Below are positions 41,125 to 48,393 of a stretch of DNA of 64,000 bases, in pieces; positions within the stretch are counted from its first letter, which is position 1; every line of letters starts with the position of its first letter. The notes under the pieces are model-generated. The model searched no databases and had not been told where the DNA came from. It saw only the letters and a program-made list of their open reading frames with translations. This stretch comes from Nocardioides pantholopis (GTDB lineage Bacteria; Actinomycetota; Actinomycetes; Propionibacteriales; Nocardioidaceae), in the NCBI RefSeq assembly GCF_003710085.1, contig NZ_CP033324.1, positions 1,993,501-2,057,500 of the forward strand, written 5' to 3'. The translations under genes and the position numbers were made by a program.

Positions 41125-41189
41125 GTGTCGTTTGGTGACAAACGGCAGACGAACAGCCCTCCGGCCTGTCGTCTGTCACCAAACGACAG
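41125..41189. repeat. Twin-palindrome element, copy 4
   Basis: Units 41125-41148 and 41166-41189 with a 17-nt spacer, starting 5 nt after the HTH-MurA stop codon and ending 82 nt before the GDPD start on the same strand. Confidence 0.85.
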
Positions 41190-41271
41190 GCCCGACGGCC
41201 GCGAGGCACCCGCGACAGACGCGCCGGGCCGGTGCGGGCGTGGAGGCGGCCTCGGGTGGATACTTCCTCGC

Positions 41272-42093
41272 GTGAACGCCCCGCGGACCGGACATCCCTA
41301 CCTCGACACGGTGGCGGACGGTCCGCAGGTGCTGGCGTTCGCCCACCGCGGCGGCGCCTACCACCCGGACATCGAGGGCCTGGAGAACACGGTGGCGGCG
41401 TTCGAGCACGCCGTGGCGCTGGGCTACGACTACCTCGAGACCGACGTGCACGTGACCCGCGACGGCGTGCTGCTGGCCTTCCACGACGCGGCGCTGGACC
41501 GCGTCACCGACCAACGCGGTGAGCTGGCCGCCCTCAGCTACGCGGAGGTGAAGCGCGCGGTGGTCGGCGGCCGGGAGTCGGTGCCGACCCTGGAGCGGCT
41601 CTTCGAGACGTTCCCGCACGCGCGGTTCAACATCGACATCAAGTCCGACGGCGCGGTCCCGGTCCTGGCCTCGTTCATCGAGGCGCGCGAGGCGTGGGAC
41701 CGGGTGCTGGTGGGGTCGTTCTCCCCCCGCCGGCTCTCGCGCTTCCGCCGGCTCGTCGGCGGTCGGGTGCCGACGTCGGCGCACCCGCTGGAGGTGGTCG
41801 CGTTCCGGCTGCTGCCGAGCGGCCGGCTGGCGGACCTGCTCACCCGCCACCGGGTCGCGGCGCTCCAGGTGCCCCACCGCCGCGGCCCGCTCGTGGTGGT
41901 CACCCCCGGGTTCGTACGCCGCGCGCACGCCGCCGGCAAGCACGTCCACGTGTGGACGGTGGACGACCCGGACCAGATGCACGAGCTGCTCGACCTCGGG
42001 GTCGACGGGATCTTCACCGACCGGACCGACCTGCTCCGGGCCGTGCTCACCGAGCGCGGCCAGTGGAGGGAGAGCAACCATGACCATCGCTGA
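41272..42093 (+). CDS. Glycerophosphodiester phosphodiesterase
   Basis: A 273-residue cytosolic GDPD that splits glycerophosphodiesters into glycerol-3-phosphate and an alcohol. FAHRGGAYHPDIEGLENTVAAFEHAV, YLETDVHVTRDGVLLAFHDAALDRVTDQRG and FNIDIKSDGA hold the catalytic His and metal ligands. GTG at 41272 has GATACT 7 nt upstream, a near-match to the leaderless pattern. Its end overlaps the MFS gene start by 14 nt. Confidence 0.9.
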   Translation: MNAPRTGHPYLDTVADGPQVLAFAHRGGAYHPDIEGLENTVAAFEHAVALGYDYLETDVHVTRDGVLLAFHDAALDRVTDQRGELAALSYAEVKRAVVGGRESVPTLERLFETFPHARFNIDIKSDGAVPVLASFIEAREAWDRVLVGSFSPRRLSRFRRLVGGRVPTSAHPLEVVAFRLLPSGRLADLLTRHRVAALQVPHRRGPLVVVTPGFVRRAHAAGKHVHVWTVDDPDQMHELLDLGVDGIFTDRTDLLRAVLTERGQWRESNHDHR

Positions 42094-43435
42094 GCCCGTG
42101 CCGGGCAACCGGACCGACCGCTTCGGCTGGCCGGTCTACGCCTGGGGACTGTGGGACTGGGGCTCGGCCGCCTTCAACGCGGTGATCACGACGTTCGTCT
42201 TCACCGTCTACATCACCTCCGACGACTTCGGGCCGGGCGCGTCCTCGAAGCTCGGCTGGGCGCTTGCCGGCGCCGGCGTCCTGGTGGCGCTGTTCGCGCC
42301 GATCTCCGGGCAGCGGGCGGACCGCTCCGGGCGCCGGACCTTCTGGCTGGCCTGCAACACCCTCCTGGTGGTCGCCGCCACGCTCGGGATGTTCTTCGTC
42401 CGCCCGGCCCCGGAGTACCTGTGGCTCGGGCTGCTCCTGCTCGCCGCCGGCAACGTGTTCTTCGAGTTCGCCAGCGTCAACTACAACGCGATGCTGCCGG
42501 AGATCTCGACGCCCCGGAACGTCGGCCGGGTCTCTGGGTTCGGCTGGGGCCTGGGCTACCTCGGCGGCATCGTGCTGCTGCTGATCGTCTACTTCGGCCT
42601 GATCAGCCCCGAGCAGGGTCTCTTCGGGGTGACCGGCGAGGACGGTCTCGACGTCCGGGTCACGATGCTGATCTGTGCGGTGTGGACCCTGGTGTTCTCG
42701 CTGCCGCTGTTCCTCACGCTGCGCGACGAGCGGCGCGACCGCCGCGAGCGCGGCCCGCGCACCGGGGTGCTGGAGTCCTACCGGCTGCTGTTCGGCACCA
42801 TCGCCCACCTGTGGCGCACCGACCGCAACACCGTTTACTTCCTCGGCGCCTCGGCGGTCTTCCGCGACGGGCTCGCGGGCGTGTTCACCTTCGGCGCGGT
42901 CATCGCGGCCAAGGTGTTCGGGTTCTCCGACAGCGGCGTGATCGTCTTCGGCATCGCCGCGAACGTCGTCGCCGGGATCGCCACCATCGCCTTCGGCCGC
43001 CTGGACGACCTGATCGGGCCGAAGCGGGTGATCGTGATGGCGCTGAGCTGCATGGTCCTCGCGGGCCTGGCGGTCTTCGTCCTGCACGACGCGGGGACGC
43101 TGACGTTCTGGATCTTCGGCCTGGCCCTGTGCGTCTTCGTCGGGCCGGCCCAGTCGGCCTCGCGGACCTTCCTGGCCCGGCTGATCCCGGAGGGCGAGGA
43201 GGGGCAGGTCTTCGGCCTCTACGCCACCACCGGCCGGGCGGTCAGCTTCCTGGCGCCTGCGGCGTTCTCGGTCTCGATCTGGCTCGGCGGCGTGCTGACC
43301 GGCGCCACCGGCGACGACGCCGAGCACTGGGGCATCCTCGGGATCGTGCTGATCCTGCTGGTCGGGCTGGTGCTGCTCCTGCCGGTCCGCTCCCGCACCC
43401 GCAGCGACTCCGCGCTGGTCACCTCCGCCCCCTGA
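42080..43435 (+). CDS. MFS transporter, UMF1 (Atg22-like) family
   Basis: A 451-residue 12-helix permease. YAWGLWDWGSAAFNAVITTFVFTVYI at the N terminus is the UMF1/Atg22-like signature, with the MFS loop GQRADRSGRRTFW between helices 2 and 3 and ARLIPEGEEGQVFGLYATTGRAVSFLAP in the second half. The substrate is unknown. GAGGGAGAG precedes the ATG. Coupled to the GDPD gene, so it might take up a product of phosphodiester breakdown. Confidence 0.9.
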   Translation: MTIAEPVPGNRTDRFGWPVYAWGLWDWGSAAFNAVITTFVFTVYITSDDFGPGASSKLGWALAGAGVLVALFAPISGQRADRSGRRTFWLACNTLLVVAATLGMFFVRPAPEYLWLGLLLLAAGNVFFEFASVNYNAMLPEISTPRNVGRVSGFGWGLGYLGGIVLLLIVYFGLISPEQGLFGVTGEDGLDVRVTMLICAVWTLVFSLPLFLTLRDERRDRRERGPRTGVLESYRLLFGTIAHLWRTDRNTVYFLGASAVFRDGLAGVFTFGAVIAAKVFGFSDSGVIVFGIAANVVAGIATIAFGRLDDLIGPKRVIVMALSCMVLAGLAVFVLHDAGTLTFWIFGLALCVFVGPAQSASRTFLARLIPEGEEGQVFGLYATTGRAVSFLAPAAFSVSIWLGGVLTGATGDDAEHWGILGIVLILLVGLVLLLPVRSRTRSDSALVTSAP

Positions 43436-43464
43436 GCACGGGCGGCCCGGCAGCACCGGGGCGT

Positions 43465-43480
43465 GTGCCGCAGCCGGCAC
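43465..43480 (+). terminator. Short hairpin after the MFS gene
   Basis: GTGCCG-CAGC-CGGCAC, a 6-bp stem with a 4-nt loop 30 nt past the MFS stop codon. Confidence 0.4.
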
Positions 43481-43527
43481 TGGTTACCGGCGGGTGTCCG
43501 GTTCCACACCTTCCGGGCACGATTGTC

Positions 43528-43553
43528 GGAATCTCGGGCCGATCGCTACCGTT
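43528..43553 (+). promoter_or_regulatory. SigR-type promoter of rbpA (GGAAT-N18-GTT)
   Basis: GGAAT at 43528-43532 and GTT at 43551-43553 with exactly 18 nt between match the Streptomyces SigR (thiol-oxidative stress) consensus. rbpA of S. coelicolor is a known SigR target. The leader to the ATG is about 75 nt. Confidence 0.65.
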
Positions 43554-43635
43554 GAACACTTCGAGAGGCGCCACCTGCGCCCCTTGTCCACTCCCCCGCG
43601 ATCTCGTAGCGGGGACAAGAACCTGGAGGTGCCTC

Positions 43636-44022
43636 ATGGCGGAGCGCACATTGCGCGGAGCCCGACTCGGAGGCCAGAGCTTCGAGGACGAGCGCGGCAT
43701 CGAGTTCGCGGCTCGTCAGCAGGTGGGCTACCGGTGCCCGCAGAACCACGAGTTCGAGATCACGATGTCGGTCGAGGCCGATGTGCCCGCCGTCTGGGAG
43801 TGCCCGCGCTGCGGCGCCGAGGCGCTGAGCACCGCCGGCATCCAGCCCGAGGAGAAGGCCGAGAAGCCGGCCCGCACCCACTGGGACATGCTGCTGGAGC
43901 GGCGCTCGGAGAAGGAGCTCGAGGACATCCTCAAGGAGCGCCTGGAGCTGTTGCGCGGCGGCGAGATCGGCCCGGCCCACCTGCACCGGGTCAACGCCAA
44001 GAAGCGCAAGGCCAGCGCCTGA
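43636..44022 (+). CDS. rbpA: RNA polymerase-binding protein RbpA
   Basis: A 128-residue actinobacterial transcription factor that binds RNA polymerase and the principal sigma factor and stabilises the open complex. The zinc-binding core has GYRCPQNHEF and VWECPRCGAE, followed by the basic linker and the sigma-interacting THWDMLLERRSEKELEDILKERLELLR. GGAGG lies 6 nt before the ATG. A SigR-type promoter precedes it. Confidence 0.95.
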   Translation: MAERTLRGARLGGQSFEDERGIEFAARQQVGYRCPQNHEFEITMSVEADVPAVWECPRCGAEALSTAGIQPEEKAEKPARTHWDMLLERRSEKELEDILKERLELLRGGEIGPAHLHRVNAKKRKASA

Positions 44023-44034
44023 CGCTCGGCGAGC

Positions 44035-44502
44035 TCAGTCGTCGTCCACGACCTCGCCCCGGACCACGGATCCCGCCGATCCAGGTCCGGGGCGTTCGTG
44101 CGTCACGACCACCAGCCGGGCGGCGACGGTCCGCGCCAGCAGACGCCGGAAGACCGGGCGGGTGATCGGCAGCAGCAGGAGCACCGCGAAGGCGTCGGTG
44201 ACGAACCCGGGACTGAGCAGCATGGTGCCGCCGATCAGGACGAGGGCACCGTCGGCGAGCTCACGGGCCGGCATCCGGCCCTCGGCGAGCGCCGTGCGCA
44301 GCGCCGCCCAGGCGCGGCCGCCCTCGCGGCGGATCAGCCAGGTGCCGAGGAAGCCGGCCAGCAGGAGCAGGCCGATCGTCCACCAGGCGCCGATGACCTG
44401 GCCGACCTGCACCAGCACATAGACCTCGGCCAGCGGCAGCACCACGAACAGCACGAAGAGCACCAGCCGGGTGCTGATCCGGCGCGGTCGCACGGGGCTC
44501 AT
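44035..44502 (-). CDS. fxsA: FxsA family membrane protein
   Basis: A 155-residue protein of the FxsA family (inner-membrane protein that suppresses F-plasmid exclusion of phage T7 in E. coli; cellular role unclear). LVLFVLFVVLPLAEVYVLVQVG, LLLAGFLGTWLIRREG and LLSPGFVTDAFAVLLLLPITRPVFRRLL are family signatures. Its ATG overlaps the ppm1 stop (ATGA). Confidence 0.88.
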   Translation of the reverse strand: MSPVRPRRISTRLVLFVLFVVLPLAEVYVLVQVGQVIGAWWTIGLLLLAGFLGTWLIRREGGRAWAALRTALAEGRMPARELADGALVLIGGTMLLSPGFVTDAFAVLLLLPITRPVFRRLLARTVAARLVVVTHERPGPGSAGSVVRGEVVDDD

Positions 44503-45278
44503 CGGGACCCACCCCGTCCGCCATTCCGCCCGCCGGGCAGCGCGCGGCGTACCTGCTGGGCGCGCTCGCGCAGCCCCCAGGCGGTGATCCGGCGCAGCGA
44601 CTCGGCGGCCACCGAGCCGCTCATCTTGGAGTCGCCGCGGACCCGCTCGATGAACTCGATCGGCACCTCGCGCACGGTCAGGCCGGCCCGCAGGGTGCGG
44701 GCGACCAGGTCGGTCTGGAACACGTAGCCGGTCGAGCGCACCGTGGCCAGGTCGATCTTCTCCAGCGCGGTCCGGCGGAAGACCCGGAAGCCGGCGGTGG
44801 CGTCGCGCACCGGGACGCCGAGCAGCAGACGCACGTAGAGGTTGCCGCCGCGGGAGAGCGCCTCGCGCCGCCACGGCCAGTTCACGACCGATCCGCCCGG
44901 GACGTAGCGCGATCCGATCACGAGGTCCGCCCCGTCCAGGGCGTCGAGCAGCCGGTGCAGCTCCTCGGGCTGGTGGGATCCGTCGGCGTCCATCTCGCCG
45001 ATCACGTCGTACCCGGCGGCCAGGGCGTGGGTGAAGCCGTGCACGTACGCCGCGCCCAGGCCGGCCTTGCCCTCTCGGTGCAGGACGTGGACGTGGTCGT
45101 CCTCGGCGGCGAGCCGGTCCGCGATCGCGCCGGTGCCGTCCGGGGAGGCGTCGTCGACGACGAGGACGTGCACGTCCGGCTCGGCGGCGCGGAGCCGGCC
45201 GATGATCCAGGCGAGGTTGTCGGCCTCGTCGTACGTGGGCACGACCATCAGCACGCGGCCGAGGTCCGAACGGGTCAC
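44499..45278 (-). CDS. ppm1: Polyprenol monophosphomannose synthase
   Basis: A 259-residue GT2 enzyme that transfers mannose from GDP-mannose to polyprenyl phosphate, feeding lipoglycan synthesis and protein O-mannosylation. VPTYDEADNLAWI, VLVVDDASPDGTG and EMDADGSHQPEE (metal-binding DxD) are intact, as is SRYVPGGSVVNWPWRREALSRGGNLYVRLLLG. GAGGAG precedes the GTG. It follows lnt by 11 nt; in mycobacteria the two are fused or adjacent and interact. Confidence 0.9.
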   Translation of the reverse strand: MTRSDLGRVLMVVPTYDEADNLAWIIGRLRAAEPDVHVLVVDDASPDGTGAIADRLAAEDDHVHVLHREGKAGLGAAYVHGFTHALAAGYDVIGEMDADGSHQPEELHRLLDALDGADLVIGSRYVPGGSVVNWPWRREALSRGGNLYVRLLLGVPVRDATAGFRVFRRTALEKIDLATVRSTGYVFQTDLVARTLRAGLTVREVPIEFIERVRGDSKMSGSVAAESLRRITAWGLRERAQQVRRALPGGRNGGRGGSR

Positions 45279-45289
45279 GGTGGGACTCC

Positions 45290-46837
45290 TCAGTCGCTGT
45301 CGGCGGTGACGGTGGGTCGGGGGTCGCCGGCAGCGGTGGGCGTGGGCTCCCGACGCCGACGATACGCGATCGCACCGAGCAGCAGCCCGGCCAGCGTCGC
45401 CGCGATGGACAGTCGCCCGATCCAGACCGCCACCCGGACCCCCGGCGTCTGGCCGGCGATGAGCGGGACCTCCTCGAGCAGCACCTCCTGGGTGCGCGGG
45501 GCGGCCTCGGCCACGACGGACCCGTCGGGGGCGATCACGCCGGCGACGCCGTTGGTGGCCGCGACCAGCGTCCACTTCCCGGTCTCCAGGGCGCGGACCC
45601 GGCTGATCGCGAACTGCTGGTCGATCTGGTCGGTCTCGATGAACGTGGCGTTGCTGGTCTGCACCACCAGCAGCTCGGCGCCCTCGGCGACCTGCGCGTG
45701 GATGCCGTCGTCGTAGGCGACGTCGAAGCAGATCGTGTCCGCCACCGGGACGCCGGCGACGTTCAGCGGCTCGGTGCGGGTGCCGCTGAGCATGTCGCGG
45801 GGCACCTCGGCGAGCCGGCCGAACTGCCGGGTGAACAGGTCCCGGAAGGGGATGTACTCCCCGAACGGCACCGGGTGCCACTTGGTGTAGCGCTCCCCCG
45901 CCCCGGTGTCGGGGTCCCACACGATGCCCTGGTTGAGCACGTTGTCGGGTCCGGCGTCGACGATCGCGCCCACCACGACCGGGACGTCGATGGCCGCCAC
46001 CGCGCGCAGGATGCCGGCGTTGACGACCGGGTCGCGGAACGGGTCGGTGGCGGTGGAGTTCTCCGGCCAGAGCACGAAGTCGGGCCGCGGGGCCCGGCCG
46101 GCCGCCACGTCCGCGGCGAGGTCGACCGTGGCGTCGACGTGGTTCTCGGTCACCCCGTCGGGGTCGAAGAGGATGTTGTTGCCCGGTCCCGGCACGTTGC
46201 CCTGGACCACCGCGACGGTGGCGCTGCCCTCGGCATCCGGTTCGTACGGCGCCACGTTGGCCACGGCGCCCAGCACGACCAGGCCGGCCAGGGCCACGCC
46301 CCAGCGGCGCAGGTCCGGCAGCCGACGCTCGCGGGCCGCCACGACGAGCGCGGCGAGCAGCATGCCGGCAGCCGCGAGCAGCAGGCTCACGCCCACCGCT
46401 CCGACGTACGGCAGCGCGGCCGCGACGGGCGTGTCGACGACGCCGAAGGCGAGCCGACCCCACGGCATCCCGCTGAAGGGCCAGCCGCTGCGCACCACCT
46501 CCATCGCGACCCAGGCCGCAGCCAGCCACAGCGGCCACCAGCGGCGTCGGTGCAGCACGGCGGCCACCGAGCCGAGCACGGCGTAGAACAGCGCCTCCAC
46601 GCCGGCCAGCGCGATCCACGCGTCGGTGCCGACGGCACGCATCCACCAGATGTGGGTGTAGTAGAACGCGACCCCGAACACCAGCCCGGGCACCCAGCCG
46701 CTGCGGGCGCGCAGGCCGCGGGTGCTCAGCGCGAAGCCGGCCACCGCGACCGGGATCAGCACCGGCAGCGCGACCGGCTCGAACGCCAGGGCGAGAGCCA
46801 CTCCGGCGACGAGGGCCAGCAGGGACCGGTTCAGCAC
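45290..46837 (-). CDS. lnt: Apolipoprotein N-acyltransferase
   Basis: A 515-residue membrane enzyme that adds the third acyl chain to lipoproteins. An N-terminal bundle of about seven helices is followed by a nitrilase-like domain with the triad Glu (LWPENST), Lys (YTKWHPVPFGEY) and Cys (TICFDVAYDD), and a final transmembrane helix. GTG 46837 is chosen because TAGCGT (46845-46850) lies 7 nt upstream and overlaps the alternative GTG at 46846. Several lipoproteins in this window are likely clients. Confidence 0.93.
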   Translation of the reverse strand: MLNRSLLALVAGVALALAFEPVALPVLIPVAVAGFALSTRGLRARSGWVPGLVFGVAFYYTHIWWMRAVGTDAWIALAGVEALFYAVLGSVAAVLHRRRWWPLWLAAAWVAMEVVRSGWPFSGMPWGRLAFGVVDTPVAAALPYVGAVGVSLLLAAAGMLLAALVVAARERRLPDLRRWGVALAGLVVLGAVANVAPYEPDAEGSATVAVVQGNVPGPGNNILFDPDGVTENHVDATVDLAADVAAGRAPRPDFVLWPENSTATDPFRDPVVNAGILRAVAAIDVPVVVGAIVDAGPDNVLNQGIVWDPDTGAGERYTKWHPVPFGEYIPFRDLFTRQFGRLAEVPRDMLSGTRTEPLNVAGVPVADTICFDVAYDDGIHAQVAEGAELLVVQTSNATFIETDQIDQQFAISRVRALETGKWTLVAATNGVAGVIAPDGSVVAEAAPRTQEVLLEEVPLIAGQTPGVRVAVWIGRLSIAATLAGLLLGAIAYRRRREPTPTAAGDPRPTVTADSD

Positions 46838-46844
46838 GAGGTCC

Positions 46845-46850
46845 ACGCTA
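46845..46850 (-). promoter_or_regulatory. -10 element TAGCGT of lnt (decides the start)
   Basis: TAGCGT on the minus strand, 7 nt before GTG 46837. It overlaps the in-frame GTG at 46846, which is thereby excluded as start. Confidence 0.55.
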
Positions 46851-46994
46851 CCGGCGGGCCTGCAGAGGGCCGGGAGGACCCCGGAACCCTTCGGTCCAGC
46901 CCGCGGCCGACTGGCTGCCGGTCGAGGCGCTGTTGTCTAGGGGGTCCGGGTTCCTCCCGTGCCCGCTCCCGTGGAGCGGACCGACCTCCGCGAA

Positions 46995-47035
46995 CCGTGT
47001 CGGACAGGTGTTTGGCACCCCACCCTCCGACACGG
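46995..47035. other. Compound hairpin
   Basis: Perfect 10-bp arms CCGTGTCGGA and TCCGACACGG enclose a 21-nt loop that itself can form GGTG-TTTGG-CACC. It lies in the gene-free region, some 145 nt upstream of lnt. Confidence 0.45.
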
Positions 47036-47117
47036 CCACTCGGACGTCGGTCCACCGGCCACGATCTGCACGAGCGGACGGTTCAGGTTCGTCCGCACCG
47101 GTGCACCCTGTCAACAC

Positions 47118-47159
47118 GGCCCTGACCTGGGAGGACGCGTGTAACCGCAGGTCAGGGCC
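47118..47159 (-). terminator. 12-bp perfect hairpin downstream of the kdd-kal operon
   Basis: Arms GGCCCTGACCTG (47118-47129) and CAGGTCAGGGCC (47148-47159) with an 18-nt loop, 90 nt past the kal stop on the minus strand. Probable terminator, though the long loop (holding GGAGG on the plus strand) is unusual. Confidence 0.45.
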
Positions 47160-47248
47160 ACCCCGCGGGGCGAGGAGAATTTCCGGGGATTCCAGACCAC
47201 TTCGGCGTGTTGGCGCAACACGCTGCAGGAGCGGCACCCGGTCGGCTA

Positions 47249-47650
47249 TCACGACGCGGGGACGACGACAGTCCCGGTGGCCGTCGTCGCCACCAGCGGC
47301 TCGGCCAGGACCTCGGCGGCGCCCGGCCGCTCGGCGGTCGGGGCGCCGCGGGCGACCACCAGGACGCGCAGGTCCAGCACCCGCGAGCGGCGGCCGACCC
47401 GGACCAGCTCGCAGCTCACCTCGACCACGTCCCCGGCCCGCACCGGTGCCCGGAACTGGACCTCGGAGTAGGAGGCGAACAGGCCCTCGTCACCGTCGGT
47501 GCGGATGCACATCTCCGTGGCGGCGTCGCCGAAGAGGGCGAGGCTGTAGGCGCCGTCGACGAGGTTCCCGGCGTAGTGGGCGTGGGAGTACGGCACGTAG
47601 CGGCGGTGCACGACCCGGGTGCCGACCTCGGGTGCCGGCCGGGCGCTCAC
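47249..47650 (-). CDS. kal: 3-aminobutyryl-CoA ammonia lyase (hotdog fold)
   Basis: A 133-residue single hotdog-domain protein. In lysine fermentation Kal removes ammonia from L-3-aminobutyryl-CoA to give crotonyl-CoA. RRYVPYSHAHYAGNLVDGAYSLALFGDAATEMCIRTDGDEGLFASYSEVQF fits Kal in length and order. The assignment rests mainly on its place at the end of the kdd-kamD-kamE operon (GTGA overlap with kamE); hotdog proteins alone are ambiguous. Confidence 0.82.
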   Translation of the reverse strand: MSARPAPEVGTRVVHRRYVPYSHAHYAGNLVDGAYSLALFGDAATEMCIRTDGDEGLFASYSEVQFRAPVRAGDVVEVSCELVRVGRRSRVLDLRVLVVARGAPTAERPGAAEVLAEPLVATTATGTVVVPAS

Positions 47651-48393
47651 GCCGCCACCCCGCCGGCGAGCCGGTGGACGAGGAACGAGGCGACCTCGCC
47701 GGGCGTCGTGCCCCGGCCGAAGACTCGGTCCACCCCCAGGTCTGCGGCCATCAGCTCGTCGAACCGGGGGCCGCCCACGACCAGCAGCGGCCGCTCCTCC
47801 TCGGCGTACGCCTCCCGGAACGCCGCGGCGAGCTCGCGGGTGTTGTGCAGGTGGGCGTCGCGCTGGGTGACCACCTGGGAGACCAGGACGGCGTCGGCGC
47901 CCTCGGCGCGGGCCCGCTCCACGAGGGTGGGCACCGAGACCTGGGCGCCGAGGTTGAGCACCTTCAGCTCCCGGTAGTACTCCAGGCCCTTCTCCCCCGC
48001 GAAGCCCTTGATGTTGAGGATCGCGTCGATGCCGACCGTGTGGGCGTCGGTGCCGATGCAGGCCCCCACGACGCACAGGCGGCGCCGCAGCGCCCGCCTG
48101 ACGGCGGCGTTGGCCTCGGCGGGGGTCAGCAGCGGGTAGTCGCGCTCGACGACCTCGACGGTGCTGGTGTCGACCAGGTGCTGCACCCGGCCGTAGACCA
48201 CGAAGAACGTGAACCCCGGGCCCATCGGCCGCGCGTGCACGACCAGGGCGGGGTCCAGGCCCATCTTGGCGGCCAGCTGCGCCGCGGCGCCCTCGGCGAC
48301 CTTCGTGTGCGCGAGCGGCAGCGTGAAGCTCAGCTGCACCATCCCGTCGCCGGTGGTGTCGCCGTACGGGCGGACCAGGGTGGGCTCGCTCAT
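47647..48393 (-). CDS. kamE: Lysine 5,6-aminomutase beta subunit
   Basis: A 248-residue adenosylcobalamin-binding subunit. A small dimerisation domain is followed by the Rossmann-like B12 domain with base-off motif GTDAHTVGIDAILNIKG (DxHxxG) near residue 113; the lysine in NIKGFAGEKG is the likely PLP-binding one. With KamD it moves the epsilon amino group of (beta-)lysine from C6 to C5. The ATG overlaps the kamD stop (ATGA). Confidence 0.92.
   Translation of the reverse strand: MSEPTLVRPYGDTTGDGMVQLSFTLPLAHTKVAEGAAAQLAAKMGLDPALVVHARPMGPGFTFFVVYGRVQHLVDTSTVEVVERDYPLLTPAEANAAVRRALRRRLCVVGACIGTDAHTVGIDAILNIKGFAGEKGLEYYRELKVLNLGAQVSVPTLVERARAEGADAVLVSQVVTQRDAHLHNTRELAAAFREAYAEEERPLLVVGGPRFDELMAADLGVDRVFGRGTTPGEVASFLVHRLAGGVAA

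Larger units (their letters stand above)
46851..47248. other. About 400-bp gene-free region with stable hairpins
   Basis: No convincing gene on either strand between lnt and kal. It holds a compound hairpin at 46995-47035 and a 12-bp perfect stem at 47118-47159. Reading frames that cross it show no codon bias or family motif. It may carry the operon terminator and a structured RNA; no known RNA family was recognised. Confidence 0.5.

Noticed and set aside
46930..47110. Possible tRNA or 6C-type RNA in the gene-free region
   Set aside because: No cloverleaf with a T-loop GTTCRANNC and CCA end fits, and the hairpin loops lack the six-cytosine runs of the 6C motif.
46848..47252. A 134-codon minus-strand frame across the gap between kal and lnt
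   Set aside because: No ribosome site, no family similarity, and it runs through both stable hairpins and the lnt promoter element.
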